Shown here piece after piece: positions 16,765 to 27,498 of a DNA stretch of 64,000 nucleotides. The notes beneath the pieces were generated by a model that saw only the letters and a program-made list of their open reading frames with translations, did not search any database and was not told the origin of the DNA. The DNA is from an uncultured Bacteroidales bacterium (GTDB lineage Bacteria > Bacteroidota > Bacteroidia > Bacteroidales > WCHB1-69), in assembly GCA_900315705.1 (NCBI GenBank), contig ONAB01000002.1, positions 207,083 through 271,082 on the forward strand, in the 5' to 3' direction. Numbering within the stretch: position 1 is the stretch's first letter; each line of letters begins with the position of its first letter. The translations under genes were made by a program, and so were the position numbers.

Positions 16765-17780
16765 AGAAGACCTATTATCTGTTCAACCCAGGGGTGCTCG
16801 AACGCAAAGACAACACATTGAAATTCACACCAGTTGAAGAAGACGCCAACGGTGAAACCGTGAGACAGGGGCAACCGCGCTATCTGCCCGTGGAAGACGT
16901 AGCAGAATTGTATGTCTTCGGTTCGTTGAGGACAAACAGCTCCGTGTATAATTTCTTAGGTCAAAAGGATATAGCTGTCCACTTCTTCGACTATTACGAG
17001 AATTACACTGGTTCCTTTATGCCGCGCGACGGCTTGTTGTCGGGCCGGATGCTGTTGGCTCAGACCTCCTTTTACCAGAACAAGAAGAAGCGCGTGGCAT
17101 TGGCACAGAAATTCATCGAGGGAGCTGCAGCCAATATGCTCAAAAACCTCAATTACTACGACCGCCGGGGCAAGGACTTGAGTCCGCTGATTGAACGCAT
17201 TATTGAATATTCCGAAGCAATTCCCCTAACAACAGCTGTTGACGAGCTAATGGGGCTGGAAGGCAACATCAGGATGACATATTACGAAGCATTTGATTTG
17301 ATATTGAATGACTTTCAAATGGACGGACGCAGCAAACAACCTCCGCAGAACGAGGTGAACGCATTGATTTCGTTCGGCAATATGATGTGCTACTCCCAGT
17401 GTCTGAGGTCCATTCATCAAACGCAGTTGAATCCAACCATCAGCTATCTGCACACGCCTGGCGAGCGGCGCTACTCGCTTTGTCTGGACATATCTGAGAT
17501 TTTCAAGCCCATTCTTGTGGACAGACTGATCTTCAAAGTATTAAACAAAAAGGAAATTCAAGAGAGACATTTTGACAAAAAGCTTAACCGGTGTCTTTTG
17601 AATGAAGAAGGCAGGAAGATTTTCGTACGGAATTTTGAAGACAAATTGAACGAAACCATTTTCCATCGAAAGCTGAAACGGAATGTAAGTTACAAGCACC
17701 TCATCAAATTAGAGTGCTATAAATTGTGCAAGCATCTTTTGGATATGGAGGAGTATAAACCATTAAAAATGTGGTGGTAA
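16761..17780 (+). CDS. cas1: Cas1 spacer integrase
   Basis: A 339-residue integrase of the I-B group. The metal-binding glutamate lies in E-L-M-G-L-E-G-N-I-R, the histidine in I-S-Y-L-H-T-P-G-E-R-R and the acidic residue in L-C-L-D-I-S-E-I-F-K-P. Cas1 with Cas2 inserts new spacers at the leader end of the array. It overlaps cas4 by four bases and cas2 begins one base after its stop. Confidence 0.95.
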   Translation: MKKTYYLFNPGVLERKDNTLKFTPVEEDANGETVRQGQPRYLPVEDVAELYVFGSLRTNSSVYNFLGQKDIAVHFFDYYENYTGSFMPRDGLLSGRMLLAQTSFYQNKKKRVALAQKFIEGAAANMLKNLNYYDRRGKDLSPLIERIIEYSEAIPLTTAVDELMGLEGNIRMTYYEAFDLILNDFQMDGRSKQPPQNEVNALISFGNMMCYSQCLRSIHQTQLNPTISYLHTPGERRYSLCLDISEIFKPILVDRLIFKVLNKKEIQERHFDKKLNRCLLNEEGRKIFVRNFEDKLNETIFHRKLKRNVSYKHLIKLECYKLCKHLLDMEEYKPLKMWW

Positions 17781-17781
17781 T

Positions 17782-18045
17782 ATGTATGTGATTTTAGTGT
17801 ATGATATCGGGGAAAAGCGAGTCGGAAAGATGTTGAAGTTGTGTCGGCAATATCTGAACTGGATTCAGAATTCAGTATTCGAAGGTGATATCACCGAGGT
17901 GAAACTGGATGAACTGAAAGTGAAGGCAAAGAGAATTATGGATTCAGAGGTGGATAGTCTGATTGTATTCAAGACGGATGCCACTAAATGGATGAGCAAA
18001 GAGATTGTGGGCAAGGAACGTGCAGATACCGATGTTTTTCTATAA
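17782..18045 (+). CDS. cas2: Cas2 adaptation protein
   Basis: An 87-residue ferredoxin-fold protein beginning M-Y-V-I-L-V-Y-D-I with the conserved aspartate in strand one, and W-I-Q-N-S-V-F-E-G in strand two, both hallmark Cas2 features. It bridges two Cas1 dimers during spacer integration. It is the last cas gene; the leader and array follow. Confidence 0.95.
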   Translation: MYVILVYDIGEKRVGKMLKLCRQYLNWIQNSVFEGDITEVKLDELKVKAKRIMDSEVDSLIVFKTDATKWMSKEIVGKERADTDVFL

Positions 18046-18260
18046 AATAATGTTGTCGGAGAAGGCAAAAGGGCAGTCCTTTGCGCCGCCAAACCCACGC
18101 ACAGTTCTTTGACATCCTGGAAATCAATAAAATACACAGTTGTCGCACCTCCATTATTTTTATATTATTGCAGATTGACGACTTTTTATTAATTTTGCAC
18201 CGCTGTTCAGCAATGCCAACAGACTGATATACAGCGTTGGAATGTTGTCATTTGCAACGG
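18046..18260 (+). promoter_or_regulatory. CRISPR leader with array promoter
   Basis: The 215 bases between cas2 and the first repeat are AT-rich towards the array. A perfect -7 box TAATTTTG lies at 18190-18197, with TTG at 18168-18170 as the -33 candidate, placing transcript start near 18204. A further TTTGAC at 18108-18113 resembles sequences often found in Bacteroidota CRISPR leaders. A short inverted repeat CTGTT/AACAG follows the predicted start. Confidence 0.75.
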
Positions 18261-21200
18261 CTTTTAATCGAACCATAAGGAATTGAAATAAAGAACCGGA
18301 AGAGACCGAACCGGCCATCAAATTTCTTTTAATCGAACCATAAGGAATTGAAATTCTGATAACGCAACTTTGTAGGTGTAATAGCATCAGCACTTTTAAT
18401 CGAACCATAAGGAATTGAAATTTGATATCGGTAACAGTGAAAGAATCGGATGCACGTACTTTTAATCGAACCATAAGGAATTGAAATGGACTGGTCGCGT
18501 TTGTATTATAACGGCCTTGCCGGCTTTTAATCGAACCATAAGGAATTGAAATATAGGAAACACAACGCCTTCAGGCGGAGAATCGGGATCTTTTAATCGA
18601 ACCATAAGGAATTGAAATAAATGTTCGTAGACAACGATATGTACGAAGCCAAAAGTCTTTTAATCGAACCATAAGGAATTGAAATTCGGGAATTTTGATT
18701 TACCGAACAATCTTACGATTTCTTTTAATCGAACCATAAGGAATTGAAATCTCTTTACAATGCCACAGCTGGTGTTGACCGTGTGCTTTTAATCGAACCA
18801 TAAGGAATTGAAATAGTTTCCGTGGCAAAGTGTTATGTAGTGCTGGTATCCTTTTAATCGAACCATAAGGAATTGAAATGTAGGTGCACAGACGTTCAAC
18901 AATTACTCAACATACCCTTTTAATCGAACCATAAGGAATTGAAATTACACTCTGTTAGTTGACGTCATATAGTTGAGCCAGGCTTTTAATCGAACCATAA
19001 GGAATTGAAATTGTGGACATTGTTATGCTTGTCAAACTAATAGACGAACTTTTAATCGAACCATAAGGAATTGAAATATCTGGTTGCCGGTCGTGGTGAA
19101 TGTCGGCGGGGTCTTTTAATCGAACCATAAGGAATTGAAATGCTTCTGCGGCACTCTCGAGTTCACGGAGCGTGTCTTTTAATCGAACCATAAGGAATTG
19201 AAATATGGTAGCCAACAAGGCCCTGAGTTGGTGCTTATGCAGCTTTTAATCGAACCATAAGGAATTGAAATCTTATTCTTTGTGCGGTAAGCGTTTTCCG
19301 ATAGACCTTTTAATCGAACCATAAGGAATTGAAATCGGTCAATATTCAGGAAGTAATGTCCACTTCTGATGGCTTTTAATCGAACCATAAGGAATTGAAA
19401 TTATACTTGGTTTACTGATGTCATGTAGTTAATCCACGCCTTTTAATCGAACCATAAGGAATTGAAATTCGTCATCACCGCAGACACGGAAACAACAAAC
19501 GAAGGCTTTTAATCGAACCATAAGGAATTGAAATTATCAAATATATAGGAACATACTCAGTAGAGATGGGCTTTTAATCGAACCATAAGGAATTGAAATT
19601 AAGGAGCTGACCTTCGAAGAAGTGAAGCTGCAACTTTTAATCGAACCATAAGGAATTGAAATACTATGATATTTTCAAACAATATTATAGCAATAAACAC
19701 TTTTAATCGAACCATAAGGAATTGAAATTATATATAGTGACGATGAAAAGGAAAAATTGTGGCCTTTTAATCGAACCATAAGGAATTGAAATATGTATAT
19801 GGCCATTAATTAACAAATCCCATGGTGGACTTTTAATCGAACCATAAGGAATTGAAATTCAGGTTCTGTATCCTGGCCATAACGGCCTGCAGCTTTTAAT
19901 CGAACCATAAGGAATTGAAATGATGGAGTGGGACGGCGACATCACGCCGGAACTGCAGCTTTTAATCGAACCATAAGGAATTGAAATGATGGAGTGGGAC
20001 GGCGACATCACGCCGGAACTGCTGCTTTTAATCGAACCATAAGGAATTGAAATGGAAATCGCGCGTCTGAAAGCCGAGATTGCCCAGAACTTTTAATCGA
20101 ACCATAAGGAATTGAAATTCTGGAAAATAATTGTATATTTGCACCGCATTTTTGACTTTTAATCGAACCATAAGGAATTGAAATTTGGGAACACGTGCAA
20201 GTTGGTGACACGGTTTCCGACTTTTAATCGAACCATAAGGAATTGAAATGATTTTTGCCTATCAGGACTCTCGCAACAATCCGTTTTCTTTTAATCGAAC
20301 CATAAGGAATTGAAATAAGAAACTTTCTGCCCTTGACAATCTTTCAATTCCTCACTTTTAATCGAACCATAAGGAATTGAAATAGAACAGGCCGATAGGG
20401 CATATCGCGTCCAGTGTGCCTTTTAATCGAACCATAAGGAATTGAAATCATTACTATATATATATAATTATATTATTATAATTATACTTTTAATCGAACC
20501 ATAAGGAATTGAAATGCGACTGGGTCACGGCGGAACTGGAGGAGTGGGGCTTTTAATCGAACCATAAGGAATTGAAATCCAGTCACGGCATACTCGAAGA
20601 AGATGAGCAGCGGCTTTTAATCGAACCATAAGGAATTGAAATTCAATAACGCCACACTGCCAGCGTCAGTGCTGTCGCCCTTTTAATCGAACCATAAGGA
20701 ATTGAAATGTGTAACTCGTGCCGGGCACGATGCCGCCGCGCTCGACTTTTAATCGAACCATAAGGAATTGAAATAACTTTGTCTGGGCGGAAGAAGGAAG
20801 AGCACGCTCCCTTTTAATCGAACCATAAGGAATTGAAATATCAAAGACAATTTTCTTGTAAGCAAGGAAAGGACTTTTAATCGAACCATAAGGAATTGAA
20901 ATAAGAAATGTGTGGGTAGTTAGTGGCATTTTCAATCTGACTTTTAATCGAACCATAAGGAATTGAAATTTAGTAGCCGCATTAGCAATATCCTCAAGAA
21001 TTTTGTCCTTTTAATCGAACCATAAGGAATTGAAATAATTAAAATAGGTGATTCTTTGAACTTGTCAGAATACTTTTAATCGAACCATAAGGAATTGAAA
21101 TTCAGAACCAATATAAAAACCGACGTTCCTCACTTCTTTTAATCGAACCATAAGGAATTGAAATGATTGAGCAACAGATGCTTCAAAATAAATATGTTCC

Positions 21201-22201
21201 TTTTAATCGAACCATAAGGAATTGAAATATGGATAGGCTTGATTTCACCTATACGGGTAGTGCTTTTAATCGAACCATAAGGAATTGAAATACGGCACGG
21301 AGTTTATGTTCTTCGAGGACCACAACTCTTTTAATCGAACCATAAGGAATTGAAATGTTTTTCTAATTCGCTTCCGCCAGGGCCTCACACAGGCCTTTTA
21401 ATCGAACCATAAGGAATTGAAATGTCGAAAGTGTCCGTGTTGAACAGCAGGAAATCCTTTCTTTTAATCGAACCATAAGGAATTGAAATGATAGGGAGGC
21501 CTTTTGTCCATCTTGGCGATCAGCGTCTTTTAATCGAACCATAAGGAATTGAAATGATGGGATGCTATTGCGTTCGGATCGTGATTGACGCCTTTTAATC
21601 GAACCATAAGGAATTGAAATTAGAGCAAGCAAAAGAAGACAACAAAAGGTTCAGGCTTTTAATCGAACCATAAGGAATTGAAATACCTCAACCTCATCCT
21701 TAACTACGGCGCGATGGGGACTTTTAATCGAACCATAAGGAATTGAAATTGGAGCGAGGTGGAGGCGGTGTTCGCCTGCAACCCGGCTTTTAATCGAACC
21801 ATAAGGAATTGAAATGGCGAACGTGCGGTCGCGGATGGACGCGCTGAAGGACTTTTAATCGAACCATAAGGAATTGAAATGCGATCACCACGAATCCGCC
21901 GTCATGCGGTATCACTTTTAATCGAACCATAAGGAATTGAAATATGATTGTCGATGAGGTTCTCACTCAGGCAGACGGTGACTTTTAATCGAACCATAAG
22001 GAATTGAAATGTGTTGGTGGCTGCGCTTTGGTCGCCCGTGTTGGTGCTTTTAATCGAACCATAAGGAATTGAAATTCGTCAAGTTGCGCTTTTATGAACT
22101 TGTACAGCTCTTTTAATCGAACCATAAGGAATTGAAATTACACTGCCTCTTGCCAGTCTTGGTAAGTTCCGCCGCTTCTTTTAATCGAACCATAAGGAAT
22201 T
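18261..22201 (+). CRISPR. CRISPR array, 61 repeats and 60 spacers
   Basis: I count 61 copies of a 29-bp repeat that starts CTTTTAATCGAACC and ends AAGGAATTGAAAT. The first is at 18261-18289 and the last starts at 22178. Spacers are about 34-39 bases, with a mean repeat-to-repeat spacing of about 65. The internal copies read by eye are identical; only the last is degenerate, losing its final GAAAT after position 22201, which marks the old (leader-distal) end and agrees with a leader next to cas2. The GAAAT 3' end of the repeat is the typical I-B 8-nt-handle type. Many spacers can be read as open coding frames, as expected for phage or plasmid targets. No spacer matches the phage-like element of this window by eye. 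Confidence 0.97.
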
Positions 22202-22283
22202 AACACAGGAACGGCATATATCGATCTAAGGATAAGATATCTAACATCTCGTCTTAAGTGCCATCTCCCAAAATCATCCACAT

Positions 22284-22318
22284 AAAAAAAGGCCGGAAAC
22301 GCTTGCGCGCTCCGGCCT
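22284..22318 (-). terminator. Terminator of the TPR-gyrA operon
   Basis: Stem AGGCCGGA / TCCGGCCT with, on the minus strand, a run of T directly after it. It lies after the last TPR gene and may also stop transcription arriving from the CRISPR array. Confidence 0.8.
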
Positions 22319-22340
22319 GAATCAGCATAATGCTGTGTGA

Positions 22341-23540
22341 TTAGTTCTGGTGCATACGGGCGTTGATCTTGTCGTTCAGCTCTTGCGGGACTTCGAGCTG
22401 CAATTTGACCTTCAACTCACGCAGACGCTTGTTGTTGTCCAAGTGGTCGGCATCGATATTGTAAGCCTTCTGGCACCATTCGTGAGCCTTCTCCGTCATC
22501 TCCTTCAACTCAGGAGAACCCTTGAGGGCGATGGCTTCGTTCCATTTCTTCTCCTTCTGCAGGGCGGCAACCTGATCTTCAATGGCGTGCATACGCTCGT
22601 AGAAGAGGTAACCCATCTGCTCGTTCAGCTTGTAGGAGCCGGGGTTGGCGGCGAGGGCGTTCTTGATGATATCCTCAGCCTTCTGGAAAGCCTTGTAGTT
22701 GCTCAAGTAGTTGGCGCAACGGGCAACCATCTCCTCTGAAGAATCGAAAGCCAAAGCGGAATCGCAGGTGGCCATCAACTTGGCCTCGTCGTTGAGCATA
22801 GAGTAGTAGCTCATCTGGGCCTCGTAAACGCCGGACTTGACATCCTTGGGGAGCTTTTCGGCCGGAACTGCAAGCATCTTGTCAATCATCTTGCCGCAAT
22901 TGACCGTGTCCTTGTCATCCATATACATATAGTAAAGCTCAATGATGCCGTAGATGAAGTTCGGGTTGGCAGAGACTGACTTGGCAAACATCTTCTTGGC
23001 GTTGTCGTTGTCCTTGAGATTCTCCTTGTAAATGGCAGCGGCGCTGTAGTAAGCCAAAGAGGCATTGGAGGACTTGGCCAGTTCGTAATTCTTGGCGGCA
23101 ACCAGGAAATTATCAAGAGCCTTCTGGTAATCACCTTTCTTGAGATAGCTGTTGCCCAGATCATAGAAGGGCTCGGCGCAAAGTTTCTGGCCGTCAATAG
23201 CGCCCAGCATACCGCTCTTGGGCTGCACCTTCGGGTCAAGGGAAAGGGCTTTCACGAAAGACTCATTCGCAATCTGCAGCGCATCCGGATAACGGGGCGT
23301 GTAGTTGGGATCTGTCTTCAGTTTCTTCTGGTCGGTGTTGTACAAATTGATATAGACGTTGCCTCTCATCAGCCAGACTTGTGCATTGTCGGGGTTGGCG
23401 GCGAGGCACTCTTCGATGAACTTCTTGGCTTTGGGGGCCTGGTTCTGCCGCAGGCACTGCCAAGCGTCGTCCACGCAGGTTTGGGCAAAAACGGTCACGC
23501 TGACCATCAAAGCGGCAAAGAGAAGGGTTAATTTTTTCAT
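22341..23540 (-). CDS. Exported TPR-repeat protein
   Basis: A 399-residue protein with a signal peptide (M-K-K-L-T-L-L-F-A-A-L-M...V-F-A-Q) and several tetratricopeptide-like helix pairs: A-x-x-x-I-E-E-C-L-A-A-N-P near residue 40, Y-D-L-G-N-S-Y-L-K-K-G-D-Y-Q-K-A near 130, then A-E-D-I-I-K-N-A-L-A-A-N-P. TPR proteins act as scaffolds; the periplasmic partner is unknown. It is similar in layout to the next gene upstream, and the two look like diverged paralogues in one operon with gyrA. Confidence 0.78.
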   Translation of the reverse strand: MKKLTLLFAALMVSVTVFAQTCVDDAWQCLRQNQAPKAKKFIEECLAANPDNAQVWLMRGNVYINLYNTDQKKLKTDPNYTPRYPDALQIANESFVKALSLDPKVQPKSGMLGAIDGQKLCAEPFYDLGNSYLKKGDYQKALDNFLVAAKNYELAKSSNASLAYYSAAAIYKENLKDNDNAKKMFAKSVSANPNFIYGIIELYYMYMDDKDTVNCGKMIDKMLAVPAEKLPKDVKSGVYEAQMSYYSMLNDEAKLMATCDSALAFDSSEEMVARCANYLSNYKAFQKAEDIIKNALAANPGSYKLNEQMGYLFYERMHAIEDQVAALQKEKKWNEAIALKGSPELKEMTEKAHEWCQKAYNIDADHLDNNKRLRELKVKLQLEVPQELNDKINARMHQN

Positions 23541-23571
23541 TGTTTTGATGTATTTAAGGTTATAAAATAGA

Positions 23572-24756
23572 TTAATTTTCCAATTCGTGTATCAACTTGT
23601 CAATTTCATCATATTTAGGCGACTGCTGTCTCGCATAAATCGCTTTCAGCGTGTTGAGCAGGTTGAGGTCGCGGGGCTCCAGCTTGCGGGCTTCTTCAAA
23701 ATAGCGGGCCGACTCGGTCAAATGAGCATCGGATTGCCTCTTGTACTCTTGCGCAGTTGAGTTGTTAGACTGCGAAACTGCCAATTGGTTATATTGGTTG
23801 AAAAGTTTTTCAGACAGGCTGTAATGGCAGACACCCAGATTGTAGAGAACCACAAAATTATTGGACGACAGTCTATTGGCCTTTTCAAGAAGCGTGACTG
23901 CCTGCTCGTACTCCTTTTCTTTGATGTAGAAATTGGAGAGGTTCACATACTCGTCGGCGGAGTTGAAGTTCGCAGAGTTGACGTTCCGGAGTATGTTGCG
24001 GGCCTTCACACTGTCGCCAGTCCAATAGAGGTAGTCTATCTCCGCCATCAAGACATTGACATCGCCGGGGATTTTGGACTTTGCCTGTTCCAGGATTTTG
24101 CGGGCCATCGCGGGGTTATCCTCAGACTTGTAGGTTTCCATCATCCGGATATAGACGTAAGGCACCGCGGAGCCGTCGTCAATGGCCTTCTGGTAATAGG
24201 TCTTCAGGTCCTTGGTGTCGCCCATAGCTTCCAGTGTATAAGCGTAATAGTAATACAGATCGCCGTTCATCGGGTACTGGGGCTTGTCCATCTCGTAGGA
24301 GGCGATGCCCTTCTCGAGGGTGGCTTTGGCGCCATTGTAGTCCTTGGCAATCAGCTGGTCCACGCCGCGCACAAGCAGCAGCGGGTAGAGTTGCTTGAGG
24401 GCATCTTTGGCGGAGAACATCTCCATTGCTTCCGCATTCGGGTTGATTTCCTTGGACTTCAGGAAAGCGTCGTATGCCTCAACGGGGGCATCGGGATGCA
24501 CAATCTGGAATTGGGGGTCCTTCTGTTTGGCGCCATACTCCTCGTTGGCCAGAAAGTAGCAGATATTGCCCTTGTAGAGCCAGGTCTGCGCCTTGCCGGC
24601 AAGCTTCTCGTCCTGCGTGCAAAGGTCAATAGCCTCCTTGGCCTTGACATAGTTCTTGTCATAATAGAAGTTGTAGGCCTTGGTCAGGGAGGGTTTCTGG
24701 GCCAGGGTGGTCAGCGCGAAACCGGAGAGCAGGAAAAGCAGTAAGAGACGTTTCAT
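23572..24756 (-). CDS. Exported TPR-repeat protein
   Basis: A 394-residue protein with a signal peptide (M-K-R-L-L-L-L-F-L-L-S-G...T-L-A-Q) and TPR-like repeats, for example A-R-N-I-L-R-N-V-N near residue 255 and Y-E-Q-A-V-T-L-L-E-K-A-N-R around 290. It starts 15 bases after the gyrA stop codon and is followed 31 bases later by the second TPR gene, so the three are likely one operon. Such TPR genes follow gyrA in other Bacteroidota; the link to gyrase is not understood. Confidence 0.78.
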   Translation of the reverse strand: MKRLLLLFLLSGFALTTLAQKPSLTKAYNFYYDKNYVKAKEAIDLCTQDEKLAGKAQTWLYKGNICYFLANEEYGAKQKDPQFQIVHPDAPVEAYDAFLKSKEINPNAEAMEMFSAKDALKQLYPLLLVRGVDQLIAKDYNGAKATLEKGIASYEMDKPQYPMNGDLYYYYAYTLEAMGDTKDLKTYYQKAIDDGSAVPYVYIRMMETYKSEDNPAMARKILEQAKSKIPGDVNVLMAEIDYLYWTGDSVKARNILRNVNSANFNSADEYVNLSNFYIKEKEYEQAVTLLEKANRLSSNNFVVLYNLGVCHYSLSEKLFNQYNQLAVSQSNNSTAQEYKRQSDAHLTESARYFEEARKLEPRDLNLLNTLKAIYARQQSPKYDEIDKLIHELEN

Positions 24757-24771
24757 TTTTTCAGGGAAAAA

Positions 24772-27336
24772 TTAGTCGATAGACCCCGTTTGGTCATCGG
24801 AGTTTAACGATTGTTCTACATTTTCGTCCGTGGGGTTGACGATAGGATTGCCCTCTTCGTCAAATTCCTCCTCTTCATCATCTTGTCTGGGGACCACGCA
24901 GACGGCGGCGATGGTGTCGTTCTTGCGCAGGTCTATCAGTTTGACGCCTTGGGTGTTGCGTCCGAGAATGCGGAGGGTGTCCACGTGGAGTCGGATGGCG
25001 ATGCCGGAGCGGTTGATGATCATCAGGTCGTCATCGTCGGTCACATCCTTGAGAGCGACAAGATTGCCGGTCTTTTCGGTGATCTTGATGGTGCTGATGC
25101 CCTTGCCGCCACGGTGGGTGATGCGGTAGTCCTCGAGGAGGGAGCGTTTGCCGAAGCCGTTCTGGGAGACGATGAGCACGTTGCTGCGCTGGTTGTCGAT
25201 GGCCAGCACGCCCACGATGGCATCGTCAGGGCCGGCCAGGGTGATGCCACGCACACCCGCGGCGTTACGACCCATAGGACGCAACTCTTCACTCTCCTTG
25301 AAGCGGATGGCGCGACCGGAGTGGAGCGCCAGCATCACATCGCTGTTGCCGTCGGTGAAGCGGGCGGCGATGAGGCGGTCGCCTTCACGCACATTGATGG
25401 CGATGATGCCCTTCTTGCGCGGATGCGAGTAGGCGTCGATGTTAGTCTTCTTGATAACGCCCTTTTCCGTACAGAGAATGACGAAATGGTTGTTGATATA
25501 GTCGGGATCGGTAATGCTCGTGAGGTTGATGATGGACGCGATACGGTCGTCCTCCTCAATCTGGAGGATATTCTGGATGGCGCGGCCCTTGGAGGTCTTG
25601 ACGCCTTCCGGAATCTCGAACACGCGCAACCAGAAGCACTTGCCCTTCTCGGTGAAGAAGAGCAGGTAGTTGTGGTTGGTGGCCATATAGAGGTGCTCGA
25701 TGAAGTCCTCATCGCGGGAGCTGCCGCCCTTGGAGCCCTTTCCGCCGCGGTTCTGGACCTTGTATTCGGCCAGCGGGCAGCGTTTGATGTAGCCGAGGTG
25801 AGAGATGGTGATGACCACCTCGTCGTCGGGGATGGTGTCTTCCACGCGGAACTCGGAGGAGTTGTACTCGATGGGCGAAAGGCGCGGGTCACCGTACTTA
25901 TCCTTGATTTCCTGGAGCTCTTTCTTGATGATTTCCATACGGAGATGCTCGTCGGCGAGCACTTCCTGCAGGTAGGCGATGAGTTTCATCAGCTCGTCAT
26001 ATTCGTTCTGGATCTTCTCACGCTCGAGGCCGGTAAGTTGGCGGAGACGCATCTCGACGATGGCCTTGGCTTGGGCTTCGGTGAAGCCCCATTTCTCCAT
26101 CAGGCCGTTCTGGGCCTCTTGCACCGTTTGGGAGGCGCGGATGAGGGCGATGACCTCATCGATGATGTCGAGGGCCTTGAGGAAACCTTCGAGGATATGG
26201 GCGCGGGCCTGGGCCTTCTTGAGGTCGAACTGGGCGCGGCGGATGACCACGGAGTGGCGGTGCTTGACGTATTCAACGATGATGTCCTTGAGATTGAGCG
26301 TCATCGGGCGGCCGTTGACGAGGGCCACGTTGTTGACGCTGAAGGAGGACTGGAGGGCTGTCATCTGGTAGAGTTTGTTGAGGACAACCTCGGGCACGAC
26401 GTCGCGGCGCAGGTCATAGACGATGCGGGTGCCGTTGCGTTTGTTGGAGAGATTCTCGATGTTGGTGATGCCGGCGATTTTGTCCTCCTTGACCAGTTCC
26501 ACGGTATGGCGGATCATATCGGAGGGGTTGACCTGGTACGGCAGGGAGGTAACGACGATGCGGTTTTTGGTCTTGTCGATTTCAAACTCGGCGTGACCGC
26601 GCATCACGATTCTGCCGCGGCCGGTCTCAAAAGCCTCGCGGACGCCCTGGTAGCCGTAGATCATACAGCCGGAGGGAAAATCGGGGGCCTTGATGTATTG
26701 CATCAGCTCAGGAATGGTGATGTCGTTGTTGTCGATATAGGCGCAGATGCCGTCGCACACCTCGCCGAGGTTGTGCGGGGCCATATTGGTGGCCATACCG
26801 ACGGCGATGCCAGCGGAGCCGTTGACCAGCAGGTTGGGGATCTTGGAGGGGAGCACGGTGGGCTCAGGGATGGAGTCGTCGAAGTTGAGGGTCATATCAA
26901 CAGTATCCTTCTCGATGTCGGCCACCATATCCTCGGCGGATTTGCGGAGACGGGCCTCGGTGTAACGCATAGCAGCGGGGCTGTCGCCATCAACAGAGCC
27001 GAAGTTACCCTGTCCATCCACGAAGGGATAGCGGAGTGACCAGGGCTGAGCCATACGGACCATTGCGTCATAGACGGCGGTATCGCCGTGGGGGTGGTAC
27101 TTACCCAGCACCTCACCCACGATTCTGGCGGATTTCTTATAGGGTTGGTTGGAGACTATATTGTTGTCCCACATTGCATAGATGATACGGCGCTGGACGG
27201 GCTTGAGGCCGTCGCGCACATCAGGCAATGCGCGGGAGACAATCACAGACATAGAATAGTCAATGTAGGCCGTTTTCATTTGGTTTTCGATCTCGACCTG
27301 CACGATTTTTTCACCTAACTTTTCTTCTTCTATCAT
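24772..27336 (-). CDS. gyrA: DNA gyrase subunit A
   Basis: An 854-residue type II topoisomerase subunit that introduces negative supercoils with GyrB. The catalytic tyrosine is Y125 in A-A-M-R-Y-T-E-A-R. The quinolone-determining region reads [10 protein letters not shown]: threonine takes the place of E. coli Ser83 (here T86) and the Asp87 equivalent is kept; threonine here is a natural variant in several bacteria and is not by itself evidence of resistance. The wrapping-domain GyrA box is Q-N-R-G-G-K-G, followed by six-bladed beta-pinwheel repeats. The C-terminus is strongly acidic ([10 protein letters not shown]). Confidence 0.97.
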   Translation of the reverse strand: MIEEEKLGEKIVQVEIENQMKTAYIDYSMSVIVSRALPDVRDGLKPVQRRIIYAMWDNNIVSNQPYKKSARIVGEVLGKYHPHGDTAVYDAMVRMAQPWSLRYPFVDGQGNFGSVDGDSPAAMRYTEARLRKSAEDMVADIEKDTVDMTLNFDDSIPEPTVLPSKIPNLLVNGSAGIAVGMATNMAPHNLGEVCDGICAYIDNNDITIPELMQYIKAPDFPSGCMIYGYQGVREAFETGRGRIVMRGHAEFEIDKTKNRIVVTSLPYQVNPSDMIRHTVELVKEDKIAGITNIENLSNKRNGTRIVYDLRRDVVPEVVLNKLYQMTALQSSFSVNNVALVNGRPMTLNLKDIIVEYVKHRHSVVIRRAQFDLKKAQARAHILEGFLKALDIIDEVIALIRASQTVQEAQNGLMEKWGFTEAQAKAIVEMRLRQLTGLEREKIQNEYDELMKLIAYLQEVLADEHLRMEIIKKELQEIKDKYGDPRLSPIEYNSSEFRVEDTIPDDEVVITISHLGYIKRCPLAEYKVQNRGGKGSKGGSSRDEDFIEHLYMATNHNYLLFFTEKGKCFWLRVFEIPEGVKTSKGRAIQNILQIEEDDRIASIINLTSITDPDYINNHFVILCTEKGVIKKTNIDAYSHPRKKGIIAINVREGDRLIAARFTDGNSDVMLALHSGRAIRFKESEELRPMGRNAAGVRGITLAGPDDAIVGVLAIDNQRSNVLIVSQNGFGKRSLLEDYRITHRGGKGISTIKITEKTGNLVALKDVTDDDDLMIINRSGIAIRLHVDTLRILGRNTQGVKLIDLRKNDTIAAVCVVPRQDDEEEEFDEEGNPIVNPTDENVEQSLNSDDQTGSID

Positions 27337-27458
27337 TTTTTCGTATCTTTTGTTTCTTCTAAATCGCTGTTTCTTAAAATATTACATTTTACAAAAAGAG
27401 AGCACGAAAATACGATTTTTTTCGAGAAATGCAAGCCTAAAAATGCTGTTCTTTTTTG

Positions 27459-27466
27459 TATTTTTG
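27459..27466 (+). promoter_or_regulatory. -7 promoter box for clpC
   Basis: TATTTTTG lies about 32 nt before the clpC ATG, in the divergent space between gyrA and clpC. Confidence 0.6.
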
Positions 27467-27498
27467 CCGCCTGATATATTTAATTGAATAATCATAAT

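Noticed and set aside
18160..21632. Several frames of 60-105 codons on the minus strand across the CRISPR array, with recurrent F-Q-F-L-M-V-R-L-K and I-S-I-P-Y-G-S-I-K.
   Set aside because: They are translations of the repeat units, not genes.
24811..27039. A 742-codon open frame opposite gyrA.
   Set aside because: Antisense shadow of the gyrA gene; composition is dominated by G, A, V, D and H with no domain.
24772..27336. Threonine at the Ser83-equivalent of GyrA as a quinolone-resistance mutation.
   Set aside because: Threonine occurs naturally at this site in other bacteria and the Asp87 equivalent is unchanged.
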